Below are positions 8,996 through 18,274 of a stretch of DNA of 64,000 nucleotides, one piece after another; the stretch's first letter is position 1; every line of letters begins with the position of its first letter. The stretch comes from Mesorhizobium temperatum (GTDB taxonomy: Bacteria; Pseudomonadota; Alphaproteobacteria; Rhizobiales; Rhizobiaceae). The notes beneath the pieces are model-generated. The model was not told the origin of the DNA. It did no database searches and worked only from the letters and a program-made list of their open reading frames with translations. A program made the translations under genes and the position numbers. The stretch spans positions 62,001 to 126,000 of the forward strand of contig NZ_NPKJ01000072.1 of the NCBI RefSeq assembly GCF_002284575.1. Reading direction: 5' to 3'.

Positions 8996-9838
8996 ATGCC
9001 GATGAGTGTAGCGGTAGAATCAAAGGCGCTGATGCCGCCCGACATCACCGCCCGAAAGCGCAAGCAACTGATTGTCTGCCTGACCGCGTATACCACGCCC
9101 ATTGCGCGGCTCGTCGATCGGCACTGCGATGTAGTCCTGGTCGGCGACAGCGTGGGCATGGTGCTTCATGGCCTGCCGTCGACGCTGGGTGTTACGCTCG
9201 ACATGATGATCATGCACGGCAAGGCAGTCCGACGCGGCCTTGAACGGGCGCTGATGGTCGTCGACATGCCGTTCGGCTCCTATGAAGAGGGCCGCGAGCA
9301 GGCGTTTCGCAACGCTGCGCGGCTGATGGCGGAAACCGGATGCGCCGCCGTCAAACTGGAAGGCGGCGAGGCCATGGCGGAAACGATCCGGTTTTTGACC
9401 GGCCGTGGCATTCCCGTCATGGCCCATGTCGGGCTGACGCCGCAATCGGTCAATGTCTTTGGCGGCTACAAGGTCCAGGGCAGGGGCGAAGACGGGGATG
9501 GTATCTTGCGGGACGCTGTTGCTGTTGCCGAAGCAGGCGCATTCGCGCTTGTGCTGGAAAAAGTTGCCGAACCCTTGGCACGGCGAATAACCGCGGAAGT
9601 CACAATTCCCACCATCGGGATCGGGGCCTCGGCCGCCTGCGACGGGCAGATCCTGGTCGTCGACGACATTCTGGGCATGTTCACCGGTTTCCGGCCGAAA
9701 TTCGTCAAGCGCTATGCCGAACTTGGTTTAGCGGCCGATGCTGCCATTGCCGCTTACGCCGCCGATGTGAGGGAAGGGCGCTTTCCGGCGGCCGAACATC
9801 TCTATGCGGATCTATCGAAGGCCGGAGAGGTCGCATGA
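8996..9838 (+). CDS. panB: PanB, ketopantoate hydroxymethyltransferase
   Basis: Transfers a hydroxymethyl group to 2-ketoisovalerate in pantothenate synthesis. The 280-residue protein shows the family blocks CLTAYTTPIARLVD, VLVGDSVGMVLHG (metal and substrate binding), AAVKLEGGE, PVMAHVGLTPQSVN, GGYKVQGR and TIGIGASAACDGQILV. An alternative ATG lies three codons downstream. Its stop overlaps the panC start by ATGA. Confidence 0.97.
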   Translation: MPMSVAVESKALMPPDITARKRKQLIVCLTAYTTPIARLVDRHCDVVLVGDSVGMVLHGLPSTLGVTLDMMIMHGKAVRRGLERALMVVDMPFGSYEEGREQAFRNAARLMAETGCAAVKLEGGEAMAETIRFLTGRGIPVMAHVGLTPQSVNVFGGYKVQGRGEDGDGILRDAVAVAEAGAFALVLEKVAEPLARRITAEVTIPTIGIGASAACDGQILVVDDILGMFTGFRPKFVKRYAELGLAADAAIAAYAADVREGRFPAAEHLYADLSKAGEVA

Positions 9839-10698
9839 GCGTGCCGATCGTTCGAACCGTTGCCGAGCTTCGCACTGTTGTGGCTGGATGGCGCCGCTCG
9901 GGCGCAAGTGTCGCAGTGGTGCCGACTATGGGGGCCTTGCATGAAGGACATCTGAGCCTCGTGCGTGCAGCGCTTCAGCAGGCCGATCAGGTAATCGTGA
10001 CGCTGTTCGTCAACCCCAAGCAGTTCAACAGTGCCGCCGACCTTACCGCCTATCCCCGCACGGAAAACCAAGATGCTGCAAAGCTCGTGCCGCTGGGCGC
10101 ACACCTGCTCTATGTGCCGGATGCCGAGGAGATGTACCCTGCGGGCTTCGCTACGACTGTTTCGGTGGCCGCTATCGGCGAGAGCCTGTGCGGCGCGTTC
10201 CGGCCGGGCCATTTCGATGGCGTGGCGACCGTCGTCGCCAAGCTCTTCCTGCAGACCGGCGCTGACTTCGCCTTTTTCGGCGAAAAGGACTTTCAGCAGC
10301 TTCAGCTTGTCAGGCGTATGGTCAAGGATCTGGATATTCCAACCACCGTTGTCGCTTGTCCGACGGTCCGCGAAGTCGATGGTCTCGCTCTATCATCGCG
10401 CAACGTGCGGCTCTCGCCAGCCGAGCGCGCCATTGCCCCAAAACTCGCATCGGTCCTGGTCGAGACGGCTGAGCGGCTTGCGCGCGGCGGTCCCCTCCTG
10501 GCAACACTTGCTGAGGCGCGCGCGGCGACTCTGGCTGCGGGCTATCGCGAGGTCGAATACCTGGAGCTTCGCGGCGAGGCAGATCTGCAACCGATGACAA
10601 GCGTTGACCGACCGGCACGCTTGCTTGTCGCCGCTTGGCTCGGCGACACACGACTCATCGACAACGTCACAACATCACCGATTGGTTCAACGAATTAA
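9835..10698 (+). CDS. panC: PanC, pantoate-beta-alanine ligase
   Basis: ATP-dependent joining of pantoate and beta-alanine to give pantothenate. The 287 residues include the HIGH-type nucleotide-binding motif in VVPTMGALHEGHLSLVR, VTLFVNPKQFN, the GAFRPGHFDGVATVVAKLF block, FGEKDFQQLQLVRRM and the KMSKS-like LSSRNVRLSP. It starts inside the panB stop codon at 9835, so panBC is a two-gene operon. After its stop there are about 150 bp before traR. Confidence 0.97.
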   Translation: MSVPIVRTVAELRTVVAGWRRSGASVAVVPTMGALHEGHLSLVRAALQQADQVIVTLFVNPKQFNSAADLTAYPRTENQDAAKLVPLGAHLLYVPDAEEMYPAGFATTVSVAAIGESLCGAFRPGHFDGVATVVAKLFLQTGADFAFFGEKDFQQLQLVRRMVKDLDIPTTVVACPTVREVDGLALSSRNVRLSPAERAIAPKLASVLVETAERLARGGPLLATLAEARAATLAAGYREVEYLELRGEADLQPMTSVDRPARLLVAAWLGDTRLIDNVTTSPIGSTN

Positions 10699-10852
10699 CG
10701 AGGTTCTCGGCGTTGGGTCACGATCCGCAAGCAGTAGTAGGAAAGCCATGGCGGCGATGAAGGCGGCGCACTTGTTGCATCAATACCCGATCATTTAACC
10801 AAAGTCTCTGTCTGGCATCGACCAACATCCACGGAGGTTATGCAAAGCGCAG

Positions 10853-11578
10853 ATGCATCGCGTGTTTGAAGACTTCGTCGAGCAACTCTATGCAAGCGTT
10901 GATGCCGCCGATCTCAGTGAGGCAATGGCGTCCGCCGCCGCCGGCGTCGACTTTCCGCTCTTCGCCTATTTTACTTACCCGTCGGTCCCCGGCGATGCGC
11001 CGCGCTTGATCTCAAACTATCCTTCGCGCTGGACCTCACGTTATCTGCAGCAGCGGTACCACAGCCTTGATCCGGTCATCCTGCGCGGGCTGCAAGGCTG
11101 GGATACTTTTGATTGGGGCGTGGATCGCGGTCGCCAGTGTTTGCCGAGGTCGCAGCAACAAATTCTGGAGAGCGCAGCTCAGTTTGGCATCCGCGGCGGA
11201 TTGACGATGTCCATGCATGATCATCGTGGCCGATTTGCTGCACTGACCCTTGCTTCCGACGAATCCCATCCGCCGCTTTTACGGTCACTGACACGTTATG
11301 AAAAAGCATTGCAGCTGGTGGCGATCAACTTTCACATCCATGTCCGGCGCAGGCTCGCCGACGATCGCGTGGTGGATGGTGTAACGCTCACTCCGCGAGA
11401 GTTCGAATGCCTGAAATGGACGGCGCGCGGCAAGTCGGCCTGGGACGTCAGCCAGATCCTCGGCGTCTCGAAGCGCACGGTGACCTTCCATCTGGAAAAC
11501 GCCAAGGCAAAGCTTGGCGTGCGAACGGTCAACCAAGCCATCGCGCGGCTGGCTGCGTCCGGTCAGGCGAGATCGTGA
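10853..11578 (+). CDS. traR: TraR-type LuxR-family quorum-sensing activator
   Basis: AHL-responsive activator of ICE transfer genes. The 241-residue chain has an N-terminal autoinducer-binding domain with the conserved W/Y/D/P pattern (SRWTSRYLQQRYHSLDPVI, about residues 57-77) and a C-terminal GerE helix-turn-helix (about 174-238: LTPREFECLKWTARGKSAWD through SKRTVTFHLENAKAKLG). It precedes traI on the same strand, as in R7A. The start is odd: the GGAGG at 10833-10837 is 15 nt from this ATG and 2 nt from an out-of-frame ATG at 10840 that opens a 9-codon leader ending just inside traR. Confidence 0.93.
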   Translation: MHRVFEDFVEQLYASVDAADLSEAMASAAAGVDFPLFAYFTYPSVPGDAPRLISNYPSRWTSRYLQQRYHSLDPVILRGLQGWDTFDWGVDRGRQCLPRSQQQILESAAQFGIRGGLTMSMHDHRGRFAALTLASDESHPPLLRSLTRYEKALQLVAINFHIHVRRRLADDRVVDGVTLTPREFECLKWTARGKSAWDVSQILGVSKRTVTFHLENAKAKLGVRTVNQAIARLAASGQARS

Positions 11579-11595
11579 TCCTTCCGCCAAGATAG

Positions 11596-11611
11596 CTGTA
11601 AACGTCTACAG
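11596..11611 (+). promoter_or_regulatory. lux/tra box upstream of traI
   Basis: CTGTAAACGTCTACAG is a 16-bp palindrome with a single mismatched pair, centred about 69 bp upstream of the traI start. Its position between a TraR gene and a TraI gene fits the known binding site for an AHL-bound TraR dimer that drives traI expression. Confidence 0.78.
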
Positions 11612-11671
11612 GCTGCATCACCGTCAGCTTTGCCCTTCGATGGCGGGAACACATCCCGCACGGAGGCGACC

Positions 11672-12304
11672 ATGATGCAGCTGATAACACCGGACCTTTA
11701 CGGCGAGTTCGCAAGCGAGCTCAAAGAGATGCACGGGCTCAGATATCGGGTGTTCAAGGAAAGGCTCGATTGGGAAGTTCAGACCGAGGACGAAATAGAG
11801 ACCGACGCATTTGATGGCTTCAAGCCTGTCTATCTGCTTCTCAAGGGATCCGATTGGCGAATTCGCGGTTGCGTGCGTCTTTTGCCCAGCACCGGACCCA
11901 CAATGTTGCGCGACACGTTCCCCGTGCTGCTGGGTGCTGACATTGTGCCCTCGACTGCCGACATATGGGAGAGCAGTCGTTTCGCGCTCGATCTCCCTCC
12001 GTCAGCGCCCAAGGCACCGGGCGGGCTGGCCCAGGCAACCTACGAACTCTTCGCCGGCATGATCGAGTTCGGCTTGGCCAACGATCTCACCCGGATAGTA
12101 ACGGCGACCGATACGCGCATGGAACGGATCCTTCGCCTCGCAACGTGGCCATTGTCGCGCATCGGACAGCCGATGCCCGTCGGCAAAACGGAGGCGGTGG
12201 CCGGCTTTCTCGAGATTTCCCACGCGAGCCTATTGCGCATCCGCAGCAGGGGACGTCTGAGCGGACCGGTGCTGTGGCAACCGGTTCTAGGCCCGTCGGC
12301 ATAG
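11672..12304 (+). CDS. traI1: TraI-type LuxI-family acyl-homoserine lactone synthase
   Basis: Makes the AHL signal from SAM and an acyl carrier protein. With the start at 11672 (after GGAGGCGACC) all the invariant family residues fall at their canonical numbers: R24, F28, W34, D45 and D48 (RYRVFKERLDWEVQ), then R in CVRLLPSTGPTMLRD and the ESSRF motif. Length is 210 residues. It is followed 22 bp later by fseA, matching the R7A traI1-msi172-msi171 order. Confidence 0.95.
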   Translation: MMQLITPDLYGEFASELKEMHGLRYRVFKERLDWEVQTEDEIETDAFDGFKPVYLLLKGSDWRIRGCVRLLPSTGPTMLRDTFPVLLGADIVPSTADIWESSRFALDLPPSAPKAPGGLAQATYELFAGMIEFGLANDLTRIVTATDTRMERILRLATWPLSRIGQPMPVGKTEAVAGFLEISHASLLRIRSRGRLSGPVLWQPVLGPSA

Positions 12305-12326
12305 CGCCATTGTGGGCACCTGAGCC

Positions 12327-13170
12327 GTGACGGATGCTGGTCTGCCCAAGGATGCGACGGTCGGTCGTGTATGCTGGCCGGATTGGCGTCGTCACGAAGC
12401 TTACCACTACGCCAGACGATTGCCGCGCACTGCCTGGGCATGGGAATTTCTTCGGCGCAATCCGCAATTCCAGCGCGACCACGCCAAGATTGCACCGCCC
12501 GCCTGCATTGTCAGAACACGCGCCGATACCAAGATAATCGAGCTGACGACAGGATCATCTTTCCTCAGGCAATGGAGCCTTCTTTTTCGCGGACGCGCCA
12601 CAATCGGACGCGACGTCGGCAAGGGTATTTTGGGATCCGCGCGACTGCGCCCGTATTCTACGAGCGGCCGCGGAGCCGGTTGGGCTCGACCACGATTTTG
12701 AACCGCTTGATCTTTCTTCGCTCTCATGCGGCAAGGACATCCTGCTGACACCTGCCGGCGTGCAGCACGTGCTGCTGAGGGAGGATTGTCGGAGTCTGCA
12801 GATCGCCGTTTCCGGTGCCTCCGTTTTCCGCCCGTTGCTGCTGTATGTCGACGCAATCGTGCCGCCGCGGCACCTGAAGTTCCATGTCGCTGCCCTTCAG
12901 TTCCTGAATGACATCAATGGTTGCGGCCGCCTGGCAGCTGCTTGCCTTCCGCCGGAACCTCGCGGAGGGCGTCTGCGTATCGTGCTCCAGGCTTTGGATG
13001 GCTCGCTTGCCGGCGCATCCCATCAGGAGATCGCCATTGCCCTGTTCGGGAGACGGCGTGTCGAGGAAGATTGGTCTCATCCAGGCAACCATCTTCGCGA
13101 CCAGGTGCGTCGCGCCATCCAACGTGGCCGCTACCTGATGGGCGGCGGCTACAGACAGTTCCTGATGTGA
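12327..13170 (+). CDS. fseA: FseA-type excision activator encoded in two frames (msi172-msi171 homologues), +1 programmed frameshift
   Basis: In M. loti R7A, FseA activates rdfS and so ICE excision; it is made by a +1 ribosomal frameshift that fuses msi172 and msi171. The same layout is seen here. Frame A begins with GTG at 12327 and encodes the N-terminal domain (WPDWRRHEAYHYARRLPRTA, WEFLRRNPQFQRDH) but stops at 12699-12701. Frame A+1 is open from about 12547 to 13170 and encodes a DUF2285-type C-terminal domain (LTPAGVQHVLLR, PRHLKFHVAALQFLNDI, GRRRVEEDW, LRDQVRRAIQRGRYLMGGGY). A shift near ATT-TTG-GGA-TCC (12627-12638) would continue as FWDPRDCARIL, a natural DUF2285 entry. The fused product would be about 280 residues. 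An ordinary frameshift mutation is possible but unlikely given the precise match of arrangement. Confidence 0.85.
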
Positions 13171-13186
13171 TTGTGGTGACAGCTAG

Positions 13187-13238
13187 TAATTGGCCTAATC
13201 GGCCCGAAGCTGCGATTTTGGCCAAGTTGTGGAACGTT
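13187..13238 (+). repeat. TAATT duplication and left terminal inverted repeat of the Tn3-family element
   Basis: TAATT at 13187-13191 is followed by the 47-bp left inverted repeat (13192-13238), which starts GGCCTAATCGGCCCGA and ends GGAACGTT. It differs from the right repeat at only two positions (A/G at 13208 and T/A near 13230). The ends do not begin with the GGGG common in classical Tn3 elements. Confidence 0.9.
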
Positions 13239-13305
13239 GCCGGAACGGATTGACGGTGAAGGCTCGGCGACCTGAGAATTCACTCCTGAAACAGGGAGTG
13301 AACGT

Positions 13306-16218
13306 ATGGGTTTGCGTGTTTCGCCTGAGGCTTTGGCTGGGGAATGGAGCCTCTCTTTTGCCGACAATGACTTTGTGAACGCCAAGCCGGCCGGGTCGAG
13401 GCTCGGACTGGCGGTGCAGTTGAAGTTCTTCGCAGCTTTCGGATACTTTGCCACCGACGCGACCGAGGTTCCGGACGAAGCGATTTCGTATTTGGCCGAG
13501 CAGCTTGGTGTCCGCGAGGCCGGTCTCGACGGTTACGATTTTTCGGGGCGGTCGGGACGGCGCCATTGCGCGGAGATTCTGCGCCATCTGGGCTTTCGCG
13601 GCATGAAGCGGGCTGACCGGGTCGCACTTGCGGGTTGGATGGCGACGGAGCTCTGCCCGGGCGGGCAATCCGTCGCGGCGATGCTGGAGGCTGTCTTTCT
13701 CTGGTGTCGCGACCACAAGATTTTCGGTCCGTCCGGTAAGGAGATGGAGCGGCTTGTACGCTCCGAGCGGCAACGCTTCCTGGAATGCTTTCTTGCTGGC
13801 GTTGCGGATCGGCTTCTGCCGGAAACGGTCGCGCTGATGGAGGCATCGCTGGTCGATCCGGATAGTCCGACAGGATTCCATACAATTAAAAATGACGTAG
13901 GTGCGGCAACGTTGGACAACATGCTTGCCCTGGCTGACCGGCTTGCCTTCATTCAAAACCTGACACTGCCAAGGGATTTGCTGACGGGTGCCGGCAAGCC
14001 TTGGATTGATCAGATCGTCCGGCGAGTCGGTGCCGAAAAGGCGTCGGAGATGCGCCGCCACGCCCCCAGGCGGCAACTTGGCCTCTATGCCGTCTTCCTG
14101 ATGGTGCGGGAAGCACAGATCATCGACGGGATGATCGATCTTCTGGTGGAAACCGTTCACAAGATCGGGGTGCGCTCGAAGCGCAAGGTGGTTCCCGGCA
14201 TCGCACGCGACATCGAGAAGGTCTACGGCAAGGAACGGTTGCTGGTCGATATCGCTGGCGCGGCGATCGAGGCGCCAAGCGGCAGGGTCTGCGATGTAAT
14301 CTTTCCGGTAGCGGGGCAGGAAAAGTTGGCGGCGATTATCAGGGAGCATCGGGCGAAAGGCACGCTCGAGCGCCGCATCTACCAAGTGATGCGCGGCTCC
14401 TATGCCAATCACTATAGAAGGATCCTGCCGAGGCTGCTTTCGGTTCTGGAATTTCGTTCGAACAACGCTGTGCATCGGCCGGTGCTGGAGGCATTGGACT
14501 GGATCAGGCGAGCTCTCGATACCGGATGCCGCGTCGTGCCGCGGAATGGCGTGCCGATCGAGGGTGTCATCCCGCCGAAATGGCGCAGCGCGATCATCGG
14601 CAAGGACGGGCGCATCAACCGGATCAGCTATGAACTCTGTGTGCTCAGCCAGTTGCGTGACCGCATCCGGGCGAAGGAAATCTGGGTAGTCGGCGCGGAT
14701 CGCTATCGCAATCCGGATGATGATCTGCCCAAGGATTTCGAGGCCAGGCGCGCGGCCTACTATGGTGCCCTGAACCTGACGCCGGACGCGCGGACCTTCA
14801 CACGGGGAATCAAACTGGAACTGGAGCGGGAACTGCGGCTGCTGAACGCCGAAATCCCGCACAACGATAAGGTACGCATCCTCTGGCGTGGCGAAAACCG
14901 CATCTCGATCACGCCGTTCCAGCCGCTGCCGGAACCGCAGGGCCTTCAATCGGTCAAGACCGAGATCGGGCGGCGCTGGCCGATGACGGAACTGCTGGAT
15001 GTCTTGAAGGAGACGGCGCTCGACACCGGCTTTCTGGACGCCTTTGAAACATCGGCCTCCCGCGTGACGCTTTCCCGCGGTGCGCTCGATCGGCGCCTGA
15101 TCTTGTGCCTTTACGGATTGGGCACGAATGCCGGTCTGAAGCGCGTCGCAGCCGGATGCCCGGATGTCAGCTACGAGGAACTACTTCATGTCGGACGGCG
15201 CTTCATCCATCGCGACGCGCTGGAGGCGGCCTGCGGGCGCGTCGCCAATGCGACGCTGGCGATCCGCAACACCGCCATCTGGGGCGAGGCCGGCACGGCC
15301 TGCGCGTCGGACTCAAAGAAGTTCGGCGCTTGGGACGGCAATGTGATGACCGAATGGCATGTCCGCTATGGCGGACGCGGCGTGATGATCTACTGGCATG
15401 TCGAAAAAGGTTCGACCTGCATTTTCTCGCAGCTCAAGCGCTGTTCGTCCTCGGAGGTCGCATCGATGATCAAGGGCGTGCTGCGGCATTGCACCGACAT
15501 GGAGATCCAAAGGCAATATGTCGACAGCCATGGCCAAAGCGCCGTCGGCTTCGCCTTCTGTCACCTGCTCGGATTTGAGCTCGCCCCGCGCCTGAAAGCG
15601 ATCGCCCGGCAGAAACTGGCGCTGCCATATGCAGGCCTGCGGGCTGAGTTGCCCAACCTGCTTCCGGTTCTTTCCAGCATCATCAACTGGGAGGAGATCG
15701 AGCAATAATATGACGAGATGGTCAAATATGCCGTCGCCATGCATGGCGGGATAGCCGATCCCGAAGCGATCCTGCGGCGCTTTGCCCGTGCCGAGATGAT
15801 GCACCCGACCTACAAGGCACTCGCCGAGCTTGGCCGGGCTATCAAGACGATCTTCCTGTGCCGGTATTTGCGCCACGAGGCGTTTCGCCGCGAAATCCAC
15901 GAAGGCCTGAACGTCGTCGAGAACTGGAACAGCGCCACCAGCTTCGTATTTTTCGGCAAGGGTGGCGAGATCGCTTCCAACCGGCTCGACGATCAGGAGA
16001 TATCGGCGATGGCCCTGCATCTGCTGCAGGCGTCGCTGGTCTACGTGAACACGCGCATGATGCAGTCAGTGCTCGCCGAGCCGAACTGGTCGGCACGGCT
16101 GACGCCGGAAGACTACCGCGGCCTGACGCCGCTCATCTACGCCCATGTCAATCCTTATGGCCGCTTCGATCTCGATCTGGATCGCCGGATCGATTTCGAG
16201 CAGAAACAAGCGGCGTGA
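13306..16218 (+). pseudogene. tnpA: Tn3-family transposase TnpA interrupted by an in-frame TAA
   Basis: The frame is that of a full Tn3-family transposase (about 970 codons) but has TAA at 15706-15708, codon 801, followed by another 170 open codons (YDEMVKYAVAMHGGIADPEA onward) in the same frame. Up to the stop the protein carries catalytic D669 (ASDSKKFG) and D740 (YVDSHGQS). The third catalytic residue, the glutamate in NVVENWNS (codon 872), lies beyond it. IEQ-stop-YDEM fits a CAA-to-TAA change. Without suppression the product lacks its active site. A helper transposase could still move the element. Confidence 0.9.
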
Positions 16219-16239
16219 CCCATCGAAGGGAATGTAGAA

Positions 16240-17136
16240 ATGCCTGTATCGAAGAAGCCCCGAAAGAAGGCAGTGGCGAAATCCAAGCAGCCGGAAAATG
16301 ACAATACTCTGCCTCCGATGCCGGACCGGCGCGGCATGGAGGGGTTCATGACAGGTCTTTTCGGCGGACAACGTGGGAGCGACCCGACCGACGCCGCGCA
16401 AGACGTCATGTATGAGGCCTGGGAAGCGACCAGTCGTAGCAAGCGTATCGCGCTGGCCAGGAAAGCGCTCAAAATCTCGCCGTTGTGCGCCGACGCTTAT
16501 GTGTTGCTCGCGGAGGAAGAGGCCAACTCCGTCGAGGAAATGCTGGATTGCTACCAGAAGGGCGTCGAGGCCGGAGAAGAGGCGCTCGGACCGGAAGGGT
16601 TCGAGGAATATGCCGGTCACTTCTGGGGTTTTCTCGAGACGCGCCCCTACATGCGGGCACGGGCAGGTCTTGCCGCCGTACTCTGGCGGCTTGGTCGGCA
16701 TCAGGAGGCCATCGACCATTATCAGGCGATGCTCGAGCTCAATCCGAATGACAATCAGGGCATCCGCTACGTGCTGGCCGGGCATTTGCTGGCACGCGAC
16801 GACATCAAGGCCCTGAGGAAGCTGCTCAAACAGTACGAAGACGATTGCGCTGCTGCATGGCTCTACACGCGGGCCCTTCTTGCCTTTCGTGAAAGCGATC
16901 CGGATGCCGGGAAGCTTGCCGAGGAGGCCTGGCTCGCGAACAGCCATGTGCCGGGCGTCCTGTCCGGCAAGCAGCCTCTCGTCGCCTCCACGGAGGGATA
17001 CATCACCATGGGCGGTGAAGACGAGGCAGCTGACTACGTCGAGGAAAACGGCAAGGCCTGGCAGGCCACTCCCGGCGCAATCGCGTGGCTGGCGGAAGTT
17101 ACCAGAAAGCTGAAACCACGAAGACGGCGTAATTGA
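16240..17136 (+). CDS. ST7-like tetratricopeptide protein, transposon passenger
   Basis: A 298-residue protein of repeated helix pairs: ALARKALKISPLCADAYVLL (about residues 69-88) and GRHQEAIDHYQAMLELNPND (about 151-170) are clear TPR units, and the order resembles the ST7 family. The N- and C-termini are rich in Lys/Arg. It begins 22 bp after the transposase stop and lies inside the inverted repeats, so it is cargo of the transposon. Its function is unknown. Confidence 0.75.
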   Translation: MPVSKKPRKKAVAKSKQPENDNTLPPMPDRRGMEGFMTGLFGGQRGSDPTDAAQDVMYEAWEATSRSKRIALARKALKISPLCADAYVLLAEEEANSVEEMLDCYQKGVEAGEEALGPEGFEEYAGHFWGFLETRPYMRARAGLAAVLWRLGRHQEAIDHYQAMLELNPNDNQGIRYVLAGHLLARDDIKALRKLLKQYEDDCAAAWLYTRALLAFRESDPDAGKLAEEAWLANSHVPGVLSGKQPLVASTEGYITMGGEDEAADYVEENGKAWQATPGAIAWLAEVTRKLKPRRRRN

Positions 17137-17291
17137 CTGCCCGGAACTGATGGTCGTGTTCCAATTTGGGTATACCCGGCCTAAACATCCGCCATGAACA
17201 CGTCGCGACCGGAAAAGTCCGTATATTTTGGGGCTCAATCTGCGTTAATGAACAGATCGTCGCGTCGGCACACCCAAAATGAACAGTTTGC
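17137..17291 (+). other. Probable resolution site (res) of the transposon
   Basis: This 155-bp gap ahead of the resolvase is where Tn3-family res sites usually lie. It contains imperfect inverted elements: a TGTTCCAATTTGGG / CATGAACACG pair and repeated TGAACA words near 17193, 17248 and 17278. Subsites cannot be assigned by eye. Confidence 0.4.
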
Positions 17292-17843
17292 ATGACCCGC
17301 ATCGGATACGCCCGCACCTCCACCACCGACCAGAACCTCGCCGCGCAAATCGCCGCGCTCAAGGCCGCCGGCTGCGAGGTCATTCGCGAGGAGCAGAAGA
17401 GCGGCTCTACTCTGGAAGGCCGCCCGCAGCTCAACACCATTCTCGGCTTCATTCATGCCGGCGAGACGCTTGTCGTCACCCGGATCGACCGGCTGGCCAG
17501 ATCGCTACGCGACATGCAGGTGATCGTGGACAGGCTCAAAACGAAGGGCGCGCATCTCTTCGCGACAGAACAGCCTGTTGATACGTCGACCGCCGCCGGT
17601 AAGGCCTTCTTTGACATGCTTGGTGTCTTTGCCGAGTTCGAGACCAATCTGCGGCGCGAGCGCCAAGCGGCGGGAATCGCTGCCGCCAAGAAGCGCGGCA
17701 CATACAAGGGCCGGCCGCCGAAGATCGACCGTGCCGAAATCATACGCCGCCTCAAACAAGGCCACGGCCCGACACAGATCGCTCGTGATCTCGGCATCTC
17801 GCGCGGAACCGTCTACCAGGTGCGGAAAGGCGAACCAGAATGA
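17292..17843 (+). CDS. tnpR: TnpR serine resolvase/invertase
   Basis: A 183-residue small serine recombinase that would resolve the cointegrates made by TnpA. It has the catalytic serine in IGYARTSTTDQNL (Ser10), the VVTRIDRLARSLRDM arginine block (about residues 63-77), the AEFETNLRRERQAAGIAAAK segment and a C-terminal Hin-type helix-turn-helix (KIDRAEIIRRL, PTQIARDLGISRGTVYQV). The gene looks intact, unlike tnpA. Its stop overlaps the next gene's ATG. Confidence 0.94.
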   Translation: MTRIGYARTSTTDQNLAAQIAALKAAGCEVIREEQKSGSTLEGRPQLNTILGFIHAGETLVVTRIDRLARSLRDMQVIVDRLKTKGAHLFATEQPVDTSTAAGKAFFDMLGVFAEFETNLRRERQAAGIAAAKKRGTYKGRPPKIDRAEIIRRLKQGHGPTQIARDLGISRGTVYQVRKGEPE

Positions 17844-18265
17844 GTAAAGGCAAGCATGTAACCCGCCTGATCCCTGCAGCCTGCGAAGAAGTCCAATCCC
17901 GCATGCTCGAGGCCTGTCAAAAAATCGCCGCGGACCATGGGCTGGTCATCGAGAGCGCCGGATGGCGTGGCTTGGACTCCGGGTTTGCCTTCGAGCCCGT
18001 GTTCCGTGTCAGCCTTCCCGCATCCGACGGCACGGCATTCAATCTCGAGAAGGACATGTTCGAGTTTCTGGCCGCACGGTACGGATTGGCTCCCTCGGAC
18101 CTCGGACGCGAGTTTAGTACCGGAAGCGAACGGTTTCGGATCACAGGCATCGATCCCAAGCGACCCAGATATCCCATCTCCGCAGAACGGATTCCCGACC
18201 GAAGAGGCTTCAAATTTACCGCCGAAAACGTCGCCATGCTCTTGCAAGCGCGGAGCAAGCCGTGA
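17840..18265 (+). CDS. Hypothetical protein, transposon passenger
   Basis: I do not recognise this 141-residue protein. It starts in an ATGA overlap with tnpR, so it is likely translated with the resolvase, and ends 10 bp before the right inverted repeat. It is soluble, with no signal peptide or membrane segment. A patch FNLEKDMFEFLAARYGLAPS and basic PKRPRYPISAERIP are its most distinctive parts. Confidence 0.6.
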   Translation: MSKGKHVTRLIPAACEEVQSRMLEACQKIAADHGLVIESAGWRGLDSGFAFEPVFRVSLPASDGTAFNLEKDMFEFLAARYGLAPSDLGREFSTGSERFRITGIDPKRPRYPISAERIPDRRGFKFTAENVAMLLQARSKP

Positions 18266-18274
18266 TGTTCGCTA

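Noticed and set aside
13195..14949. Long minus-strand open frame (584 codons) opposite the transposase gene
   Set aside because: It is a mirror frame of tnpA with low-complexity His/Arg-rich sequence and no domain; the plus-strand transposase explains the region.
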